From an uncultured Alphaproteobacteria bacterium (GTDB lineage: Bacteria > Pseudomonadota > Alphaproteobacteria > HIMB59 > GCA-002718135), in NCBI GenBank assembly GCA_902621725.1, contig CACNND010000007.1, forward strand, positions 1-64,000: 64,000 nt of DNA, written 5' to 3'. Numbering within the stretch: the first letter of the stretch is position 1; each line of letters opens with the position of its first letter. The notes beneath the pieces were generated by a model that had not been told where the DNA came from, ran no database searches, and saw only the letters and a list, made by a program, of their open reading frames with translations. This document shows, piece after piece, positions 38,078-48,025 of this stretch. The translations under genes and the position numbers were made by a program.

Positions 38078-39132
38078 AAGGTGCTTTAGTTTATCAAGAT
38101 TATCTGAAACTCATTAAAAAAAATTACATTATTAATGAGACAATTGATCAAAATCAAATACAGCCTGCAAGTTTAGACTTATCACTTAGTGAAGAATGTT
38201 ATGAAATAAAACATAGTTTTTTATCACATAAAACAACAGTTAGAAGAAAACTGAAAGATTTAATTATTAAAAAAATTAATTTAAACAAAGAATTTATTTT
38301 TAAAAAAGATAAAACTTATATTGTTAAACTTAATGAAAGTTTGAATTTAAAAAATAATATTTTTGGTCATTGTAATCCTAAAAGTAGTACTGGTAGGCTA
38401 GATATTTTCTGTAGAACAATCGTTGATTTTGCTGAAGAATATGAAAAAATTCCAAATAATTATCAAGGTGAAATTTTTTTAGAAATAACTTCAAGATCTT
38501 TTGATGTTGCTTTTAAAAAAGGTAATTGCTTAAATCAATTAAGATTAATAATGGGAAATCAATATTATTTATCAGATGAACAATTAAAAAAAATTAAAAC
38601 AAAACTAAAAATTACAAATTTCAAAAAAAATACATTAAAAATTAATAATGGTGTCAAAATATCAGTTGATTTATCAAATTCTAAAACGATTGCATATGTT
38701 GCAAAAAATAATACGCCGGTTTTAAAATTTTCAAAAATAAAATCACATAAGATAAATGACTTTTGGAAAGCAATTAAAAATATTGATAACAGCTTACTAA
38801 TAGAAAAAAATAAATTTTATATACTAAAGTCGAAAGAAAAAGTTATTATACCAGATAACTTAGCTGGTGAAATGATACCATATGATACTGGTATTGGAGA
38901 TTTTAGAGCACATTACGCAGGTTTTTTTGATCCAGGTTTTGGAATGCCAAATGGAACATATGCAGTTTTAGAAGTGAAAACAAATGAAATACCATTTTTA
39001 TTAGAAGATGGTCAAACAATAGCAAGAATTAAATATGAAAAGTTGAACAAAAATAGTAATATTGTATACGGGAAGGACATTAAGTCGAATTATCAAAATC
39101 AAGGATTGAAATTAAGCAAACATTTTAAATAA
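38074..39132 (+). CDS. dcd: 2'-deoxycytidine 5'-triphosphate deaminase, double-domain type
   Basis: 352 residues, about twice the E. coli Dcd. The first half has PASLDLSLS, CNPKSSTGRLDIFCRTIVDFAEEYEKI and GEIFLEITSRSFDV; the second half repeats the dUTPase-like fold with AGEMIPYDTGIGDFRAHYAGFFDPGFG. This bi-domain form is typical of Alphaproteobacteria. Makes dUTP from dCTP as the route to dTMP. Overlaps the upstream protease stop by 4 nt. Confidence 0.88.
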   Translation: MKGALVYQDYLKLIKKNYIINETIDQNQIQPASLDLSLSEECYEIKHSFLSHKTTVRRKLKDLIIKKINLNKEFIFKKDKTYIVKLNESLNLKNNIFGHCNPKSSTGRLDIFCRTIVDFAEEYEKIPNNYQGEIFLEITSRSFDVAFKKGNCLNQLRLIMGNQYYLSDEQLKKIKTKLKITNFKKNTLKINNGVKISVDLSNSKTIAYVAKNNTPVLKFSKIKSHKINDFWKAIKNIDNSLLIEKNKFYILKSKEKVIIPDNLAGEMIPYDTGIGDFRAHYAGFFDPGFGMPNGTYAVLEVKTNEIPFLLEDGQTIARIKYEKLNKNSNIVYGKDIKSNYQNQGLKLSKHFK

Positions 39133-39133
39133 G

Positions 39134-39571
39134 ATGAAAAAAATAATTATTATAAACGGTCCTAATCTTAATTTATTAGGTAATAGAGAAGATAATATTT
39201 ATGGCAAAGATTCTTTGGATAAAATTAAATCTGATTGCGAAAAAAAATGCTTAGAAAAAAAATTGGAAATTGTTTTTTTTCAATCAAATAATGAAGGTGA
39301 AATAATTGATAAAATCCACGAGGTAAATGATAAATATGATGGTTTGATTATTAATCCAGCTGCATTTACACACTCATCTATCGCTATTCTAGATTCATTA
39401 AGAGCAATTAGTAAACCTAAAATTGAAATTCATCTTTCCAATATTTATGCTAGAGAAGAATATAGAAAGAAAAGTATTACTTCTGAGGGAGTGGATGGTT
39501 TAATTTGTGGATTTGGAGCAAATAGTTATCTTCTAGGAATTGAAGCAATTAGTAAATTAATTTATAAATAA
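39134..39571 (+). CDS. aroQ: 3-dehydroquinate dehydratase, type II
   Basis: 145 residues. NGPNLNLLGNRE, FFQSNNEGEIIDKIHE and INPAAFTHSS (catalytic His region) with EIHLSNIYAREEYRKKS complete the type II active site. Third step of the shikimate pathway. Start of the aroQ-accB-accC-aat block, spaced by one and two bases from its neighbours. Confidence 0.97.
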   Translation: MKKIIIINGPNLNLLGNREDNIYGKDSLDKIKSDCEKKCLEKKLEIVFFQSNNEGEIIDKIHEVNDKYDGLIINPAAFTHSSIAILDSLRAISKPKIEIHLSNIYAREEYRKKSITSEGVDGLICGFGANSYLLGIEAISKLIYK

Positions 39572-39573
39572 GC

Positions 39574-40020
39574 ATGACTAAAATTGATAAAACAGATTTA
39601 GAGAATATTAAATTAATCGTTAAAGAATCAAAAATTAAAAGTGTTGCTAAAATAAAAATAAAGAAAAATGATTATGAAATTGAGATTACCTCAAATGACT
39701 TAACAGGACACAATGTTTCTGTTCAGAAATTTGAAAAAAATACTGAAGTTAAAGAAGTTGAAAATACAAATGAAGCTGTAAATGAAGATAATATCGTTAA
39801 ATCTCCAATGGTAGGAGTTGCTTACCTTTCTGCTGATCCAAATTCGCAACCATATGTTAAAGTTGGTCAACATGTAAAGGCTGGTGATACCTTGTTGTTA
39901 ATTGAAGCAATGAAGACCTTTAATGAAATTAAAGCTCCTAGATCTGGAATTATTAAAAAAATAGTTATTCTAAATAGTCAGCCTGTTGAATATGGTGACT
40001 CTCTTATAATTTTTGAATAA
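39574..40020 (+). CDS. accB: Biotin carboxyl carrier protein of acetyl-CoA carboxylase
   Basis: 148 residues. N-terminal dimerisation/linker region, then a biotinyl domain from about residue 75 (VKSPMVGVAYLSADP) with the biotin-accepting lysine in LIEAMKTFNEI (Lys114). Carries carboxybiotin between AccC and AccDA for fatty-acid synthesis. TAATG junction with accC. Confidence 0.97.
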   Translation: MTKIDKTDLENIKLIVKESKIKSVAKIKIKKNDYEIEITSNDLTGHNVSVQKFEKNTEVKEVENTNEAVNEDNIVKSPMVGVAYLSADPNSQPYVKVGQHVKAGDTLLLIEAMKTFNEIKAPRSGIIKKIVILNSQPVEYGDSLIIFE

Positions 40021-41351
40021 TGTTCAAAAAAATCCTTATTGCCAATAGAGGGGAAATTGCTTTACGTGTACTCAGAGCATGTAGAGAACTTGGAATAAAA
40101 ACAGTAGCAATTCATTCTGATGTTGATGAAAATGCTATGCATGTAAGAATGGCAGATGAAAGTATTTGCGTTGGACCAGCTTCTGCGCAATCAAGTTATT
40201 TAAATATTCCTGCTATTATAACCGCCGCTACTTTAACTGATGTTGATGCCATTCATCCTGGATATGGATTTTTGAGTGAAAATCAGAGATTTGCTGAAAT
40301 TATAGAAGAACACAATATTAAATTTATTGGACCAAAATCAGAGCATATTAAAATGATGGGAAACAAAATCGATGCAAAAAAAATAATGGATGAAACAGGC
40401 GTGCCAACAGTAAAAGGAATTAATGATCTTAGTAATAAGAATAAAATTGAAGATTTTATAAAAAAAGTAAAATATCCAATTATTGTAAAGGCAGCAAGTG
40501 GTGGTGGTGGGAAAGGAATGAGAGTAGTAACAGAAGAAGATGATTTAGATAAAGCGATAACGGAAGCAAAAATTGAAGCAAAAAAATCTTTTAATGATGA
40601 AAATGTCTATTTAGAAAAATTTTTAACATCTCCTAAGCATATTGAAATACAAGTACTTTGTGATTCATTTGGAAATGTTGTAACTCTTGGAGAAAGAGAT
40701 TGCTCCATTCAAAGAAAACATCAAAAACTTATTGAAGAAAGTCCAAGTTCTGTTTTAACAAATGAAAATAGAGAAAAAATTTCTGAACTTTGCAGAAAAT
40801 CTATGAAAGAAATAGGATACGAAGGAGTTGGAACATTAGAATTTTTGTATGAAAATGACGAATTTTATTTTATGGAAATGAACACGCGATTACAAGTTGA
40901 GCACCCAGTAACAGAAATGGTCACTGGAATAGATCTTGTTAAAGAACAAATTCTAGTAGCTAATGGTGAAAAACTTACAATAAAACAGGAAGATGTAAAA
41001 TTAAAAGGAAACTCAATTGAATGTAGAATTAATGCTGAGCATCCAGAAAGTTTTATACCATCACCTGGTAAGATAACACAATACCACCAACCTGGAGGAT
41101 TGGGCATTAGAGTTGACTCAGCTGTGTATGATGGTTACTCAATTCCATCCCATTATGATAGCATGATTGGTAAATTAATTACTTATGGTGCAACGAGATC
41201 AGAAGCTCTAAAAAAAATGAATAGAGCGCTTGAAGAATATGTAATTATGGGAATAAATACAAATATTCAACTTCATCAAAAAATAATTCAAACTGATGAG
41301 TTTAAAAGAGGAAGTTACAACATTAATTTTATGTCAAATTTAATTGAGTAA
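40020..41351 (+). CDS. accC: Biotin carboxylase subunit of acetyl-CoA carboxylase
   Basis: 443 residues, full length. KILIANRGEIALRVLRAC at the start, ATP-grasp loop AASGGGGKGMRVV, ERDCSIQRKHQKLIEESPS, and EMNTRLQVEHPVTEMVTGIDLV. ATP-dependent carboxylation of biotin on AccB. Slightly richer in G+C than the glycan island genes. Confidence 0.98.
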   Translation: MFKKILIANRGEIALRVLRACRELGIKTVAIHSDVDENAMHVRMADESICVGPASAQSSYLNIPAIITAATLTDVDAIHPGYGFLSENQRFAEIIEEHNIKFIGPKSEHIKMMGNKIDAKKIMDETGVPTVKGINDLSNKNKIEDFIKKVKYPIIVKAASGGGGKGMRVVTEEDDLDKAITEAKIEAKKSFNDENVYLEKFLTSPKHIEIQVLCDSFGNVVTLGERDCSIQRKHQKLIEESPSSVLTNENREKISELCRKSMKEIGYEGVGTLEFLYENDEFYFMEMNTRLQVEHPVTEMVTGIDLVKEQILVANGEKLTIKQEDVKLKGNSIECRINAEHPESFIPSPGKITQYHQPGGLGIRVDSAVYDGYSIPSHYDSMIGKLITYGATRSEALKKMNRALEEYVIMGINTNIQLHQKIIQTDEFKRGSYNINFMSNLIE

Positions 41352-41997
41352 AATAATTGAATTAAATAGCTTAATTGAATTTTATAAAAAAGCTTACTTT
41401 CCAATGGCAGATAGTAAGTATTCTGGAAAAATAAAATTTTATAAACCAAAACTTAGGTTCCTTATTCCAATTTCTAATTTTCGCTATCCAAAAAAACTAT
41501 TTAATGAATTTAAAAAAACAAAATATATTTTTAAAATTGATAATAATTTTTCTAAAGTTATAGAATTATGTAAAGAAATTAAAAGAAGGGATAATGATAG
41601 CTGGATCAATGATATTATTTTAGATACATATATTGAATTATTTAAAATAAAAAAATGTCATAGCGTTGAATGTTATGAGGATGGTAAATTGGTTGGTGGA
41701 TTATATGGTCTGCATTTAGGATCATGCTTTTTTGGAGAAAGTATGTTTAGCTTAAAAACAAACACAAGTAAATTTTGTCTACTTTATTTATTAGCAATAT
41801 TAAAAAAAAATAATTTTTCTATCCTAGATTCACAGTTTTTCAATCCTCATTTAGTTCAGTTTGGAGCATATGAAATAGAAACTGAAATTTATGAAAACAA
41901 ACTAAAAGAAAGTTTAGAGATTGAAAGTTTTTTTAAGGAAGTTAATAATTTTCAAGAAGTCTTATCGTTACTACAATCAACTAACCAAAGATCATAA
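41344..41997 (+). CDS. aat: Leucyl/phenylalanyl-tRNA-protein transferase
   Basis: 217 residues from a TTG that overlaps the accC stop by 8 nt. Family motifs: YKKAYFPMADS, HSVECYEDGKLVGGLYGLHLGSCFFGESMFS and ILDSQFFNPHLVQFGAYEI. Adds Leu or Phe to N-termini starting with Lys or Arg, making N-degrons for ClpS/ClpAP. Its 3' end overlaps the convergent DUF2155 gene by 46 nt. Confidence 0.95.
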   Translation: MSKIIELNSLIEFYKKAYFPMADSKYSGKIKFYKPKLRFLIPISNFRYPKKLFNEFKKTKYIFKIDNNFSKVIELCKEIKRRDNDSWINDIILDTYIELFKIKKCHSVECYEDGKLVGGLYGLHLGSCFFGESMFSLKTNTSKFCLLYLLAILKKNNFSILDSQFFNPHLVQFGAYEIETEIYENKLKESLEIESFFKEVNNFQEVLSLLQSTNQRS

Positions 41998-42356
41998 ATA
42001 GGATTTTCTAAAGGAGTAACATCGGGAGAAGATGAAATCATCCAGCCTTTATAAATATTAATATTTTCATTATTGATAGTGTCATAAACATCTATCAAAA
42101 CATAATCTTCAGGAATTTCAGTTGGAGGAGTGCTGCCACAATACAAAACTTCAATATTTAAAGTTTCCCATGATATTTTAGAATTTACCAAAATATCTTT
42201 TGTAAAAACTTTATTAGTAGTTTTATTTAATAAATTAAAAGAAGCATATTTTTTTTCAATAGTCTCAGCAGAAACAGTTAGCGGTAGGAGAAAAAAAAAT
42301 GTTACTCTAATTAGGAGTCCAAGATTTATATTCTTCTTCTTTTTTTTCTGGGTCAT
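41952..42356 (-). CDS. DUF2155-family secreted protein
   Basis: 134 residues from ATG 42356 (an ATG 39 nt upstream would extend it into a lysine-free stretch before the signal). Signal peptide: basic MTQKKKKKN, hydrophobic core, cleavage after TVSA. The C-terminal IYKGWMISSSPDVTPLENPIYDLWLVDC is the DUF2155 signature. Function unknown, but the gene is fixed next to aat in many Alphaproteobacteria. Two cysteines could form a disulfide in the periplasm. Overlaps the NDUFA12 gene by about 50 nt in another frame. Confidence 0.85.
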   Translation of the reverse strand: MTQKKKKKNINLGLLIRVTFFFLLPLTVSAETIEKKYASFNLLNKTTNKVFTKDILVNSKISWETLNIEVLYCGSTPPTEIPEDYVLIDVYDTINNENINIYKGWMISSSPDVTPLENPIYDLWLVDCSNDKTS

Positions 42357-42663
42357 AATTTTTTGAAAGAGGATGAGATGATGGAAAATACGCATTACTA
42401 GTACCAGTCATATTTGGTTTATGGTTTTTTTGCCATTTGTATTTATGTGAATAATCTAGTGGAGGATGATCAATAGATTTGTGAAGCCAGGCATGCCAGT
42501 GTGGTGGAATATTTGATGCCTCTATTTCACCATTAAAAATCACCCATCTTTTAGCTTTTAAATCTTTAAAATCTTTAGAGTTACAGTAATATTTATTTCC
42601 TAAATCATCACTACCAACCAAGCTTCCTTTAAGCCAAGTATAAATTTTTGTTCCTAATGACAT
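42307..42663 (-). CDS. NDUFA12-like subunit of NADH:ubiquinone oxidoreductase
   Basis: 118 residues from ATG 42663 (TTG 36 nt upstream rejected). LVGSDDLGNKYY, KRWVIFNGEIEASNIPPHWHAWLH and the DYSHKYKWQKNHKPNMTGT ending are diagnostic of the supernumerary complex I subunit (B17.2). In bacteria it is essentially alphaproteobacterial, which supports the taxonomic placement. It binds the peripheral arm of complex I at the cytoplasmic side. Confidence 0.93.
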   Translation of the reverse strand: MSLGTKIYTWLKGSLVGSDDLGNKYYCNSKDFKDLKAKRWVIFNGEIEASNIPPHWHAWLHKSIDHPPLDYSHKYKWQKNHKPNMTGTSNAYFPSSHPLSKNYDPEKKEEEYKSWTPN

Positions 42664-42680
42664 TAATATTTCTATAAAGA

Positions 42681-43715
42681 TTAATGGATTACTTTCCAAT
42701 TAATTTTTTTATTAGCATAAAAATTCTTAACATGAATATCTTTATAACTAGATAATTCCGACATAATCCATTCTTTTTTTTCTAATTTAATTTTTTTATC
42801 ATTAATTGGAAAGTTATAATGTTTTGAACCATTAATTGAGCAAAATATCTCTAACTTATCAATTGCATTTTCTTCATCAAAAATTTCTGCATATAATTCT
42901 ATTGAGCAAGGAGATGAAAATATTCCTGGCTTAGATGACATATCTGGTTTTTTTTCTTGAATTGGATGTGGAGCTGAGTCTGTACCTAAAAAAAATTTAG
43001 AATTGTTGTGACATGCAGCTTTTCTTAATTCTATTAAATCAGTTTCATTTTTAACAACTGGCATACAAAAATGGTATGGATTAATAGTGTCATTATGAAA
43101 TACATCTTTTTTTGTTAAAAGCATGTGATGTGGAGTAATAGTTCCTGCAATATTTTGATTTTCTTTCACATAGCTTACTCCATATGAAGTTGATACATGC
43201 TCAAGAGTAATTTTTAACAGGGGAAATTTTTTTCTAATAATACTTAATTCATCATCAATAAAATATTTTTCTCTATCAAAAATATCTATATCTTCAGCTA
43301 CTTTTTCACCGTGTATTAGTAATGGACTTTTTTCTTCTTCTAAAATCTCCAAAAATTTGAAAATTTTTGAAATGTCACTTACTCCATGACTTGAATTTGT
43401 AGTTGCATTTGAGGGATAGAGTTTAGATCCAAAGAAAACTTTATTTTGAATACCTTTTCTAAAATCTTCTAGATCTAAATTTTCATTTAAATAACAAGGT
43501 ATAAGTGGTTCAAAATTATTACTAGATGCTTTATTTAAAAGTTTTTTGTAAGCGGTGGCTTTATTAGTATCTGTTATAGGAATTTCTGTATTTGGCATTG
43601 CCACACATCTATTATTTATTCTTGAGGAGAAATTAGTAACCATTTCTAACATGTCACCTTCTCTAAAATGTACATGCCAATCATCAGGCTGAATTATTTC
43701 AATATTTTTATTCAC
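42681..43715 (-). CDS. pyrC: Dihydroorotase, class II
   Basis: 344 residues from a GTG. Metal site DWHVHFREGDM, carboxylated lysine in GSKLYPSNATTNS, histidines in TLEHVSTS and TITPHHML, and aspartate in LGTDSAPH. Closes carbamoyl-aspartate to dihydroorotate in pyrimidine synthesis. Overlaps the GT9 gene by 8 nt. Confidence 0.96.
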   Translation of the reverse strand: MNKNIEIIQPDDWHVHFREGDMLEMVTNFSSRINNRCVAMPNTEIPITDTNKATAYKKLLNKASSNNFEPLIPCYLNENLDLEDFRKGIQNKVFFGSKLYPSNATTNSSHGVSDISKIFKFLEILEEEKSPLLIHGEKVAEDIDIFDREKYFIDDELSIIRKKFPLLKITLEHVSTSYGVSYVKENQNIAGTITPHHMLLTKKDVFHNDTINPYHFCMPVVKNETDLIELRKAACHNNSKFFLGTDSAPHPIQEKKPDMSSKPGIFSSPCSIELYAEIFDEENAIDKLEIFCSINGSKHYNFPINDKKIKLEKKEWIMSELSSYKDIHVKNFYANKKINWKVIH

Positions 43716-44631
43716 AATAATTATTTTTTTGTAATGTAGAATAAATCTTTTCTACGCTTATAGAGTCCATATAGGACTTTGTTCTATCAATATTTATACT
43801 TTTAAAATAGTCATAGCTTTCATTTGTTCTTATAACTTGTGAATCTTTCATAAATGGACCGTAAATCGTATCATTTGTTGGCCCAAATAATACTATAGAC
43901 TTTAATTTTGTGGCTGAAGCCATATGTGATAATCCTGAATCATTTCCAATAAATAATTTTGATTTCTTCATATAAGCAGCAGTTTGAGTCAATGATGCAC
44001 CAAATAAATTAATTATCTTATTACTAGCAATATTTTTTGTTATTTCATTTAAATAATGTTCTTCTTCTGACTTTGAGCCAACTAAAATAAATTTAATATT
44101 TTTATTTTGAGATAAAATTTTGATTAATAGTGAATTATAATTTTTAATACTCCAAATTTTTGGTTTCCAATTTCCACCTGGAAATATAACAAAATATTTA
44201 AAATCATCGGACAAATGTTTTGTAACTATTTCTTCTTCTTCTGTATTTGTCTCAATAAACAAATCTGAACAATCAAATTTAAAGTAATTAGATAATTGCT
44301 GTACATGGTTTAGATTAGATTTTTTTTTAAAAATAAATTTTTGCTTATGTTTTAAAAAATATGATAACAACGAACTTCTAAAATCAATAATTATATCCCA
44401 CTTCTTTCCATAACAATTAGAAATTATATCTAACCAATGCATATTGTATTTTTTTTTTGAAACAGTGATTATGTTTTCTACAAATTTAAAGTTTTTGAAA
44501 ATTGATTTAGCAGATGGACCAATTACAAATGTAAATTTAGTTTCAGGATATTTATTACTAAAATAATTTATCACTCCAGTTGATAGAATTGTATCTCCAA
44601 TAAGATTTGACGAAATAACAAGAATTTTCAC
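43708..44631 (-). CDS. Family 9 glycosyltransferase (heptosyltransferase-like)
   Basis: 307 residues from a GTG. GT9 features: VISSNLIGDTILSTGVINYF at the N-terminus, FPGGNWKPKIWS mid-protein, NLFGASLTQTAAYMKKSKLFIGNDSGLSHMA and VLFGPTND. This is the ADP-heptose:LPS heptosyltransferase plan. Cytoplasmic face of the inner membrane, lipopolysaccharide core assembly. The exact sugar is unknown; heptose-synthesis genes are not in this window. Confidence 0.9.
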   Translation of the reverse strand: MKILVISSNLIGDTILSTGVINYFSNKYPETKFTFVIGPSAKSIFKNFKFVENIITVSKKKYNMHWLDIISNCYGKKWDIIIDFRSSLLSYFLKHKQKFIFKKKSNLNHVQQLSNYFKFDCSDLFIETNTEEEEIVTKHLSDDFKYFVIFPGGNWKPKIWSIKNYNSLLIKILSQNKNIKFILVGSKSEEEHYLNEITKNIASNKIINLFGASLTQTAAYMKKSKLFIGNDSGLSHMASATKLKSIVLFGPTNDTIYGPFMKDSQVIRTNESYDYFKSINIDRTKSYMDSISVEKIYSTLQKNNYCE

Positions 44632-44676
44632 AGAAATATTACACTTTTAATATATTCAATATATATTTAGATAATT

Positions 44677-45507
44677 ATGAAAAATAAATACTTTTTTCAT
44701 CATCTGAATTCAAGATTTTTTGAGATTTCTGGAAAAGATAGTAAATCATTTATTCAAAATTTAATTACTAATGACATTGAAAAATGTAACGATGGATCAA
44801 TGATTTATTCATGTCTATTAACACCTCAGGGTAAATTTTTAGCAGATTTTTTTATATTCAATATAAATGGAAACTATATTTTTGAAACTAATGATAAATT
44901 TTTTAATAATTTATTATCACGATTAAAGATTTATAAACTTCGCTCTGATATAGAAATTAAAGAAATTAATAATCTTAATTCTTATTCATTATTTAATATA
45001 GATTATAAGGGTGATTATAATGTTTATTTAAATGATCCTAGAAATATAAACTTAGGTAAAAAACTTATCACGAATAAAAAAATTTTAATTGAAAAAGAGA
45101 GATTGAAAGAAATTAATGAAACAGAATATCATGAAATTTTAATTAATTATACAACACCCTATTCACCATTTGATATTTTAGAAAATAAATCTTTATTATT
45201 AGAAAATAATTTTGATAATTTAAATGCTATTGATTGGAATAAAGGATGCTATGTTGGTCAAGAAATTACTGCAAGAATGAAATACCGTGGATTACTTAAG
45301 AAAAAACTTTACGCTTTAAAAATAAAAAGTGGAGATGTGCTAGAGGGAGATGAGTTGATAGTAGATAATAAAAAAATAGGTACAATTGTATCAAAAGCAA
45401 ATTCAAATATTTTTGCAGCATTAAATATTAATTTTGTGAATGAAATAAAAAATAAAAATCAAAATTTAGTAATTAATGATTCATTATCTTTTGATTTTTT
45501 AAACTAA
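44677..45507 (+). CDS. ygfZ: Folate-binding Fe-S maintenance protein YgfZ
   Basis: 276 residues. The family signature NKGCYVGQEITARMKYRG is complete with its cysteine, and the N-terminal QNLITNDIEKC and SCLLTPQGKFLADFFIF match the GcvT-like fold. Tetrahydrofolate-dependent support of certain Fe-S enzymes, such as MiaB. Divergent from the GT9 gene; 3' end overlaps the convergent MFS gene by 9 nt. Confidence 0.94.
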   Translation: MKNKYFFHHLNSRFFEISGKDSKSFIQNLITNDIEKCNDGSMIYSCLLTPQGKFLADFFIFNINGNYIFETNDKFFNNLLSRLKIYKLRSDIEIKEINNLNSYSLFNIDYKGDYNVYLNDPRNINLGKKLITNKKILIEKERLKEINETEYHEILINYTTPYSPFDILENKSLLLENNFDNLNAIDWNKGCYVGQEITARMKYRGLLKKKLYALKIKSGDVLEGDELIVDNKKIGTIVSKANSNIFAALNINFVNEIKNKNQNLVINDSLSFDFLN

Positions 45508-46647
45508 AAATTTTTTTCTATAAAAACTTACTGGGATTATTAAAATCGTAAAAATTATTAGCATTGGAATAAATATATTATTAATTCCATAATTGTTTGC
45601 AATAAATCCTAATGAAGCTGGAGCCCCTATAAATGTTCCGTAAACTGCAATTGAAATTATTGTTATCCCTACTCCACTGTCAATTCCCTCAATTTTTCCA
45701 GCTAAACTATATGCGATAGGAACAATTGAAGATGCTCCGATACCTAATAATGAAAAACCAATAATAGCTGCATAAATACTGCTGAAATTAGATAAAATTA
45801 TTAAACTTATAATCGTCGATAAAAATAAAAAGAAAATCAAAAGAAAAACTCCAATTTTATCTCTTACCCAATCACCACTAAATCTTCCGATAACCATAAA
45901 AATATTAAAACTTAGAGTTGCTAAGCCAATATAGAAACCATCAACTTGAATAAAATCTCTCATATAGAGAGCTCCCCATGCATCAACACTTCCCTCCGTT
46001 AGAGCGTTTGCCATTGCAATTAATGCTAATAAAAAAATAAGTAAGGGCCAAATAAAAAATATATTTTTTTTACTGGAATCTTCTGATTTTGTTTCAACTT
46101 GTGACTCTAAACAGAGGACAAAATACAAACTCAAAGGAAGAAGAATGATGACATACAAAAGTATATTAAAAATAAAAGAATAATTCCACTCTAGTAAAAA
46201 GCTTGTAATTAGAGATCCAAATAAAACTCCAAGACTCCAAAATGCATGAAACCCTGACATCATTGATTTTTTTTCTCTAACTTCTAAATTTGATGCATAA
46301 ACATTGCATGCTATTTCGAATGCACCATAACTCATACCAAAAACAAATGAGAAAACCATAAAAAGCCATAATTCTTGAATGAAAGGTACTGGCAACCACA
46401 AACAACCTTCGGCAATTAAGGTAAATGTTAAAATCGATTTTGTAGAAGTTTTCAGGATAAGAGCATTTGCAAAAATCATTGCAACAATTGAACCAATTGC
46501 AAAGGATAACATAATATATCCAACACCAACATAATCAGTTTGAAGTTGATCCTTTATGGTAGGTATCCTAATAGCCCATAAACCTACATAACAAGCAGTT
46601 ATAAAAAATATAATTTTTATTGCATGAATATCACTAACTTTTTTCAT
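45499..46647 (-). CDS. Major facilitator superfamily transporter (YbjJ-like)
   Basis: 382 residues with about 12 hydrophobic helices. The SGFHAFWSLGVLFGS motif and GMSYGAFEIACNVYAS resemble the YbjJ-type branch of MFS carriers. Substrate unknown; sugar or drug specificity cannot be read from sequence. Ten bases after glycyl-tRNA synthetase in the same direction. Confidence 0.85.
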   Translation of the reverse strand: MKKVSDIHAIKIIFFITACYVGLWAIRIPTIKDQLQTDYVGVGYIMLSFAIGSIVAMIFANALILKTSTKSILTFTLIAEGCLWLPVPFIQELWLFMVFSFVFGMSYGAFEIACNVYASNLEVREKKSMMSGFHAFWSLGVLFGSLITSFLLEWNYSFIFNILLYVIILLPLSLYFVLCLESQVETKSEDSSKKNIFFIWPLLIFLLALIAMANALTEGSVDAWGALYMRDFIQVDGFYIGLATLSFNIFMVIGRFSGDWVRDKIGVFLLIFFLFLSTIISLIILSNFSSIYAAIIGFSLLGIGASSIVPIAYSLAGKIEGIDSGVGITIISIAVYGTFIGAPASLGFIANNYGINNIFIPMLIIFTILIIPVSFYRKKFLV

Positions 46648-46656
46648 ACAATTTTA

Positions 46657-48018
46657 TTAATTAAAATATTTTTTGTAATATTCAGATAAATTTTCGATAG
46701 AAACTCTTTCCTGTTTCATAGTATCTCTATCCCTAACAGTAACACTTTTATCTTCTAGAGTTTCAAAGTCTACAGTTAAACAAATTGGTGTTCCTATTTC
46801 ATCATGTCTTCTATAATTCTTACCAATGTTTCCTGAATTTTCTAAAACAACTCTCCCCAATCCCAATGTCTGTAGATTAGATTTTATTTCTTTAGATAAA
46901 TTAACTAATTCCTCATTATTCTTTTTGAGAGGAATAACTGCAGCTTTAATAGGTGAAAGATGAGGTTTTAGAGATAAAAGAATTCTTTTATTATCTTTAT
47001 CTACATTTTCTTCACGATAAGCTTCATTTAACAAAGCAAGAACTCCTCTATCAACACCAGCTGATGGCTCAATTACGTAAGGAATATACCATTTTTTTTC
47101 TTCTAAATCTTGAACAGCTAATTTCGTAGTTGAAGAGGAGTTTTTCATAACTTCTGATGTAATTTTAAAATCTTTTTGATTTTTAGTATGAGAACCTAAG
47201 TCAAAGTCAGTTCTATTGGCCACCCCTTCTAGTTCCTCTTCGCCGTGAGGAAACACGTAATTGATATCAACAGTTCTTTTTGAGTAGTGTGCTAGTTCAT
47301 CCTTTTCTACTTCAATTTTTTTTAAATTTTCTTTTTTTATTCCTTGATTAACCCACCATTCTATTCTCTTATTTATCCAGTATTCATGCCATTCATCATC
47401 AGTTCCTGGTTTAACAAAAAACTCTAATTCCATTTGTTCAAACTCTCTAACTCTAAAGATAAAATTACGAGGTGTAATTTCATTTCTAAATGCTTTTCCC
47501 ATTTGTGCGATACCAAAAGGAACAGTTCTAGAAGTTGAATCTAATATATTTTTAAAATTAGTAAAAATTTGCTGACACGTTTCTGGTCTTAAATATGCGA
47601 ATGACGAACCATCATCCACTGGCCCAATTGCAGTTTTAAACATTAAATTAAAAGGTCTTGGCTCAGTAAGATCGTCTGATTTACAATTTGGGCATTTGTT
47701 ATTTTCCAATAATTGATCTGCTCTCCACCTTGACTTACATGACCGACAATCAACCAGAGGATCGGTAAAAGTATCTTCATGGCCTGAATGTTTTAAAACT
47801 ACTGGAGAACTTAAAATTGAGGCATCCAAACCTTCGGTATCATCTCGTTCATATACCATTGATTTCCACCAAGCTTGTTTAAGATTATTTTTGAACTCAA
47901 CTCCCATTGGTCCATAATCATATAAACCTTTTATACCACCATAGATGTCATTTGATTGAAATAAAAAACCTCTTCTTTTGCAAAGAGAAACTAACTCTTC
48001 CATTGTTTTTGCAGTCAT
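46657..48018 (-). CDS. glyS: Glycyl-tRNA synthetase, single-chain (alpha2) type
   Basis: 453 residues. Class II motifs: [29 protein letters not shown] at the start, motif 2 [25 protein letters not shown], zinc-type knuckle CRSCKSRW...CPNCKSD (about residues 85-115), and motif 3 [14 protein letters not shown]. This is the eukaryote/Thermus-like one-polypeptide enzyme rather than the glyQ/glyS alpha2beta2 enzyme usual in Proteobacteria. C-terminal anticodon domain present. Confidence 0.95.
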   Translation of the reverse strand: MTAKTMEELVSLCKRRGFLFQSNDIYGGIKGLYDYGPMGVEFKNNLKQAWWKSMVYERDDTEGLDASILSSPVVLKHSGHEDTFTDPLVDCRSCKSRWRADQLLENNKCPNCKSDDLTEPRPFNLMFKTAIGPVDDGSSFAYLRPETCQQIFTNFKNILDSTSRTVPFGIAQMGKAFRNEITPRNFIFRVREFEQMELEFFVKPGTDDEWHEYWINKRIEWWVNQGIKKENLKKIEVEKDELAHYSKRTVDINYVFPHGEEELEGVANRTDFDLGSHTKNQKDFKITSEVMKNSSSTTKLAVQDLEEKKWYIPYVIEPSAGVDRGVLALLNEAYREENVDKDNKRILLSLKPHLSPIKAAVIPLKKNNEELVNLSKEIKSNLQTLGLGRVVLENSGNIGKNYRRHDEIGTPICLTVDFETLEDKSVTVRDRDTMKQERVSIENLSEYYKKYFN

Positions 48019-48025
48019 ATAACTC

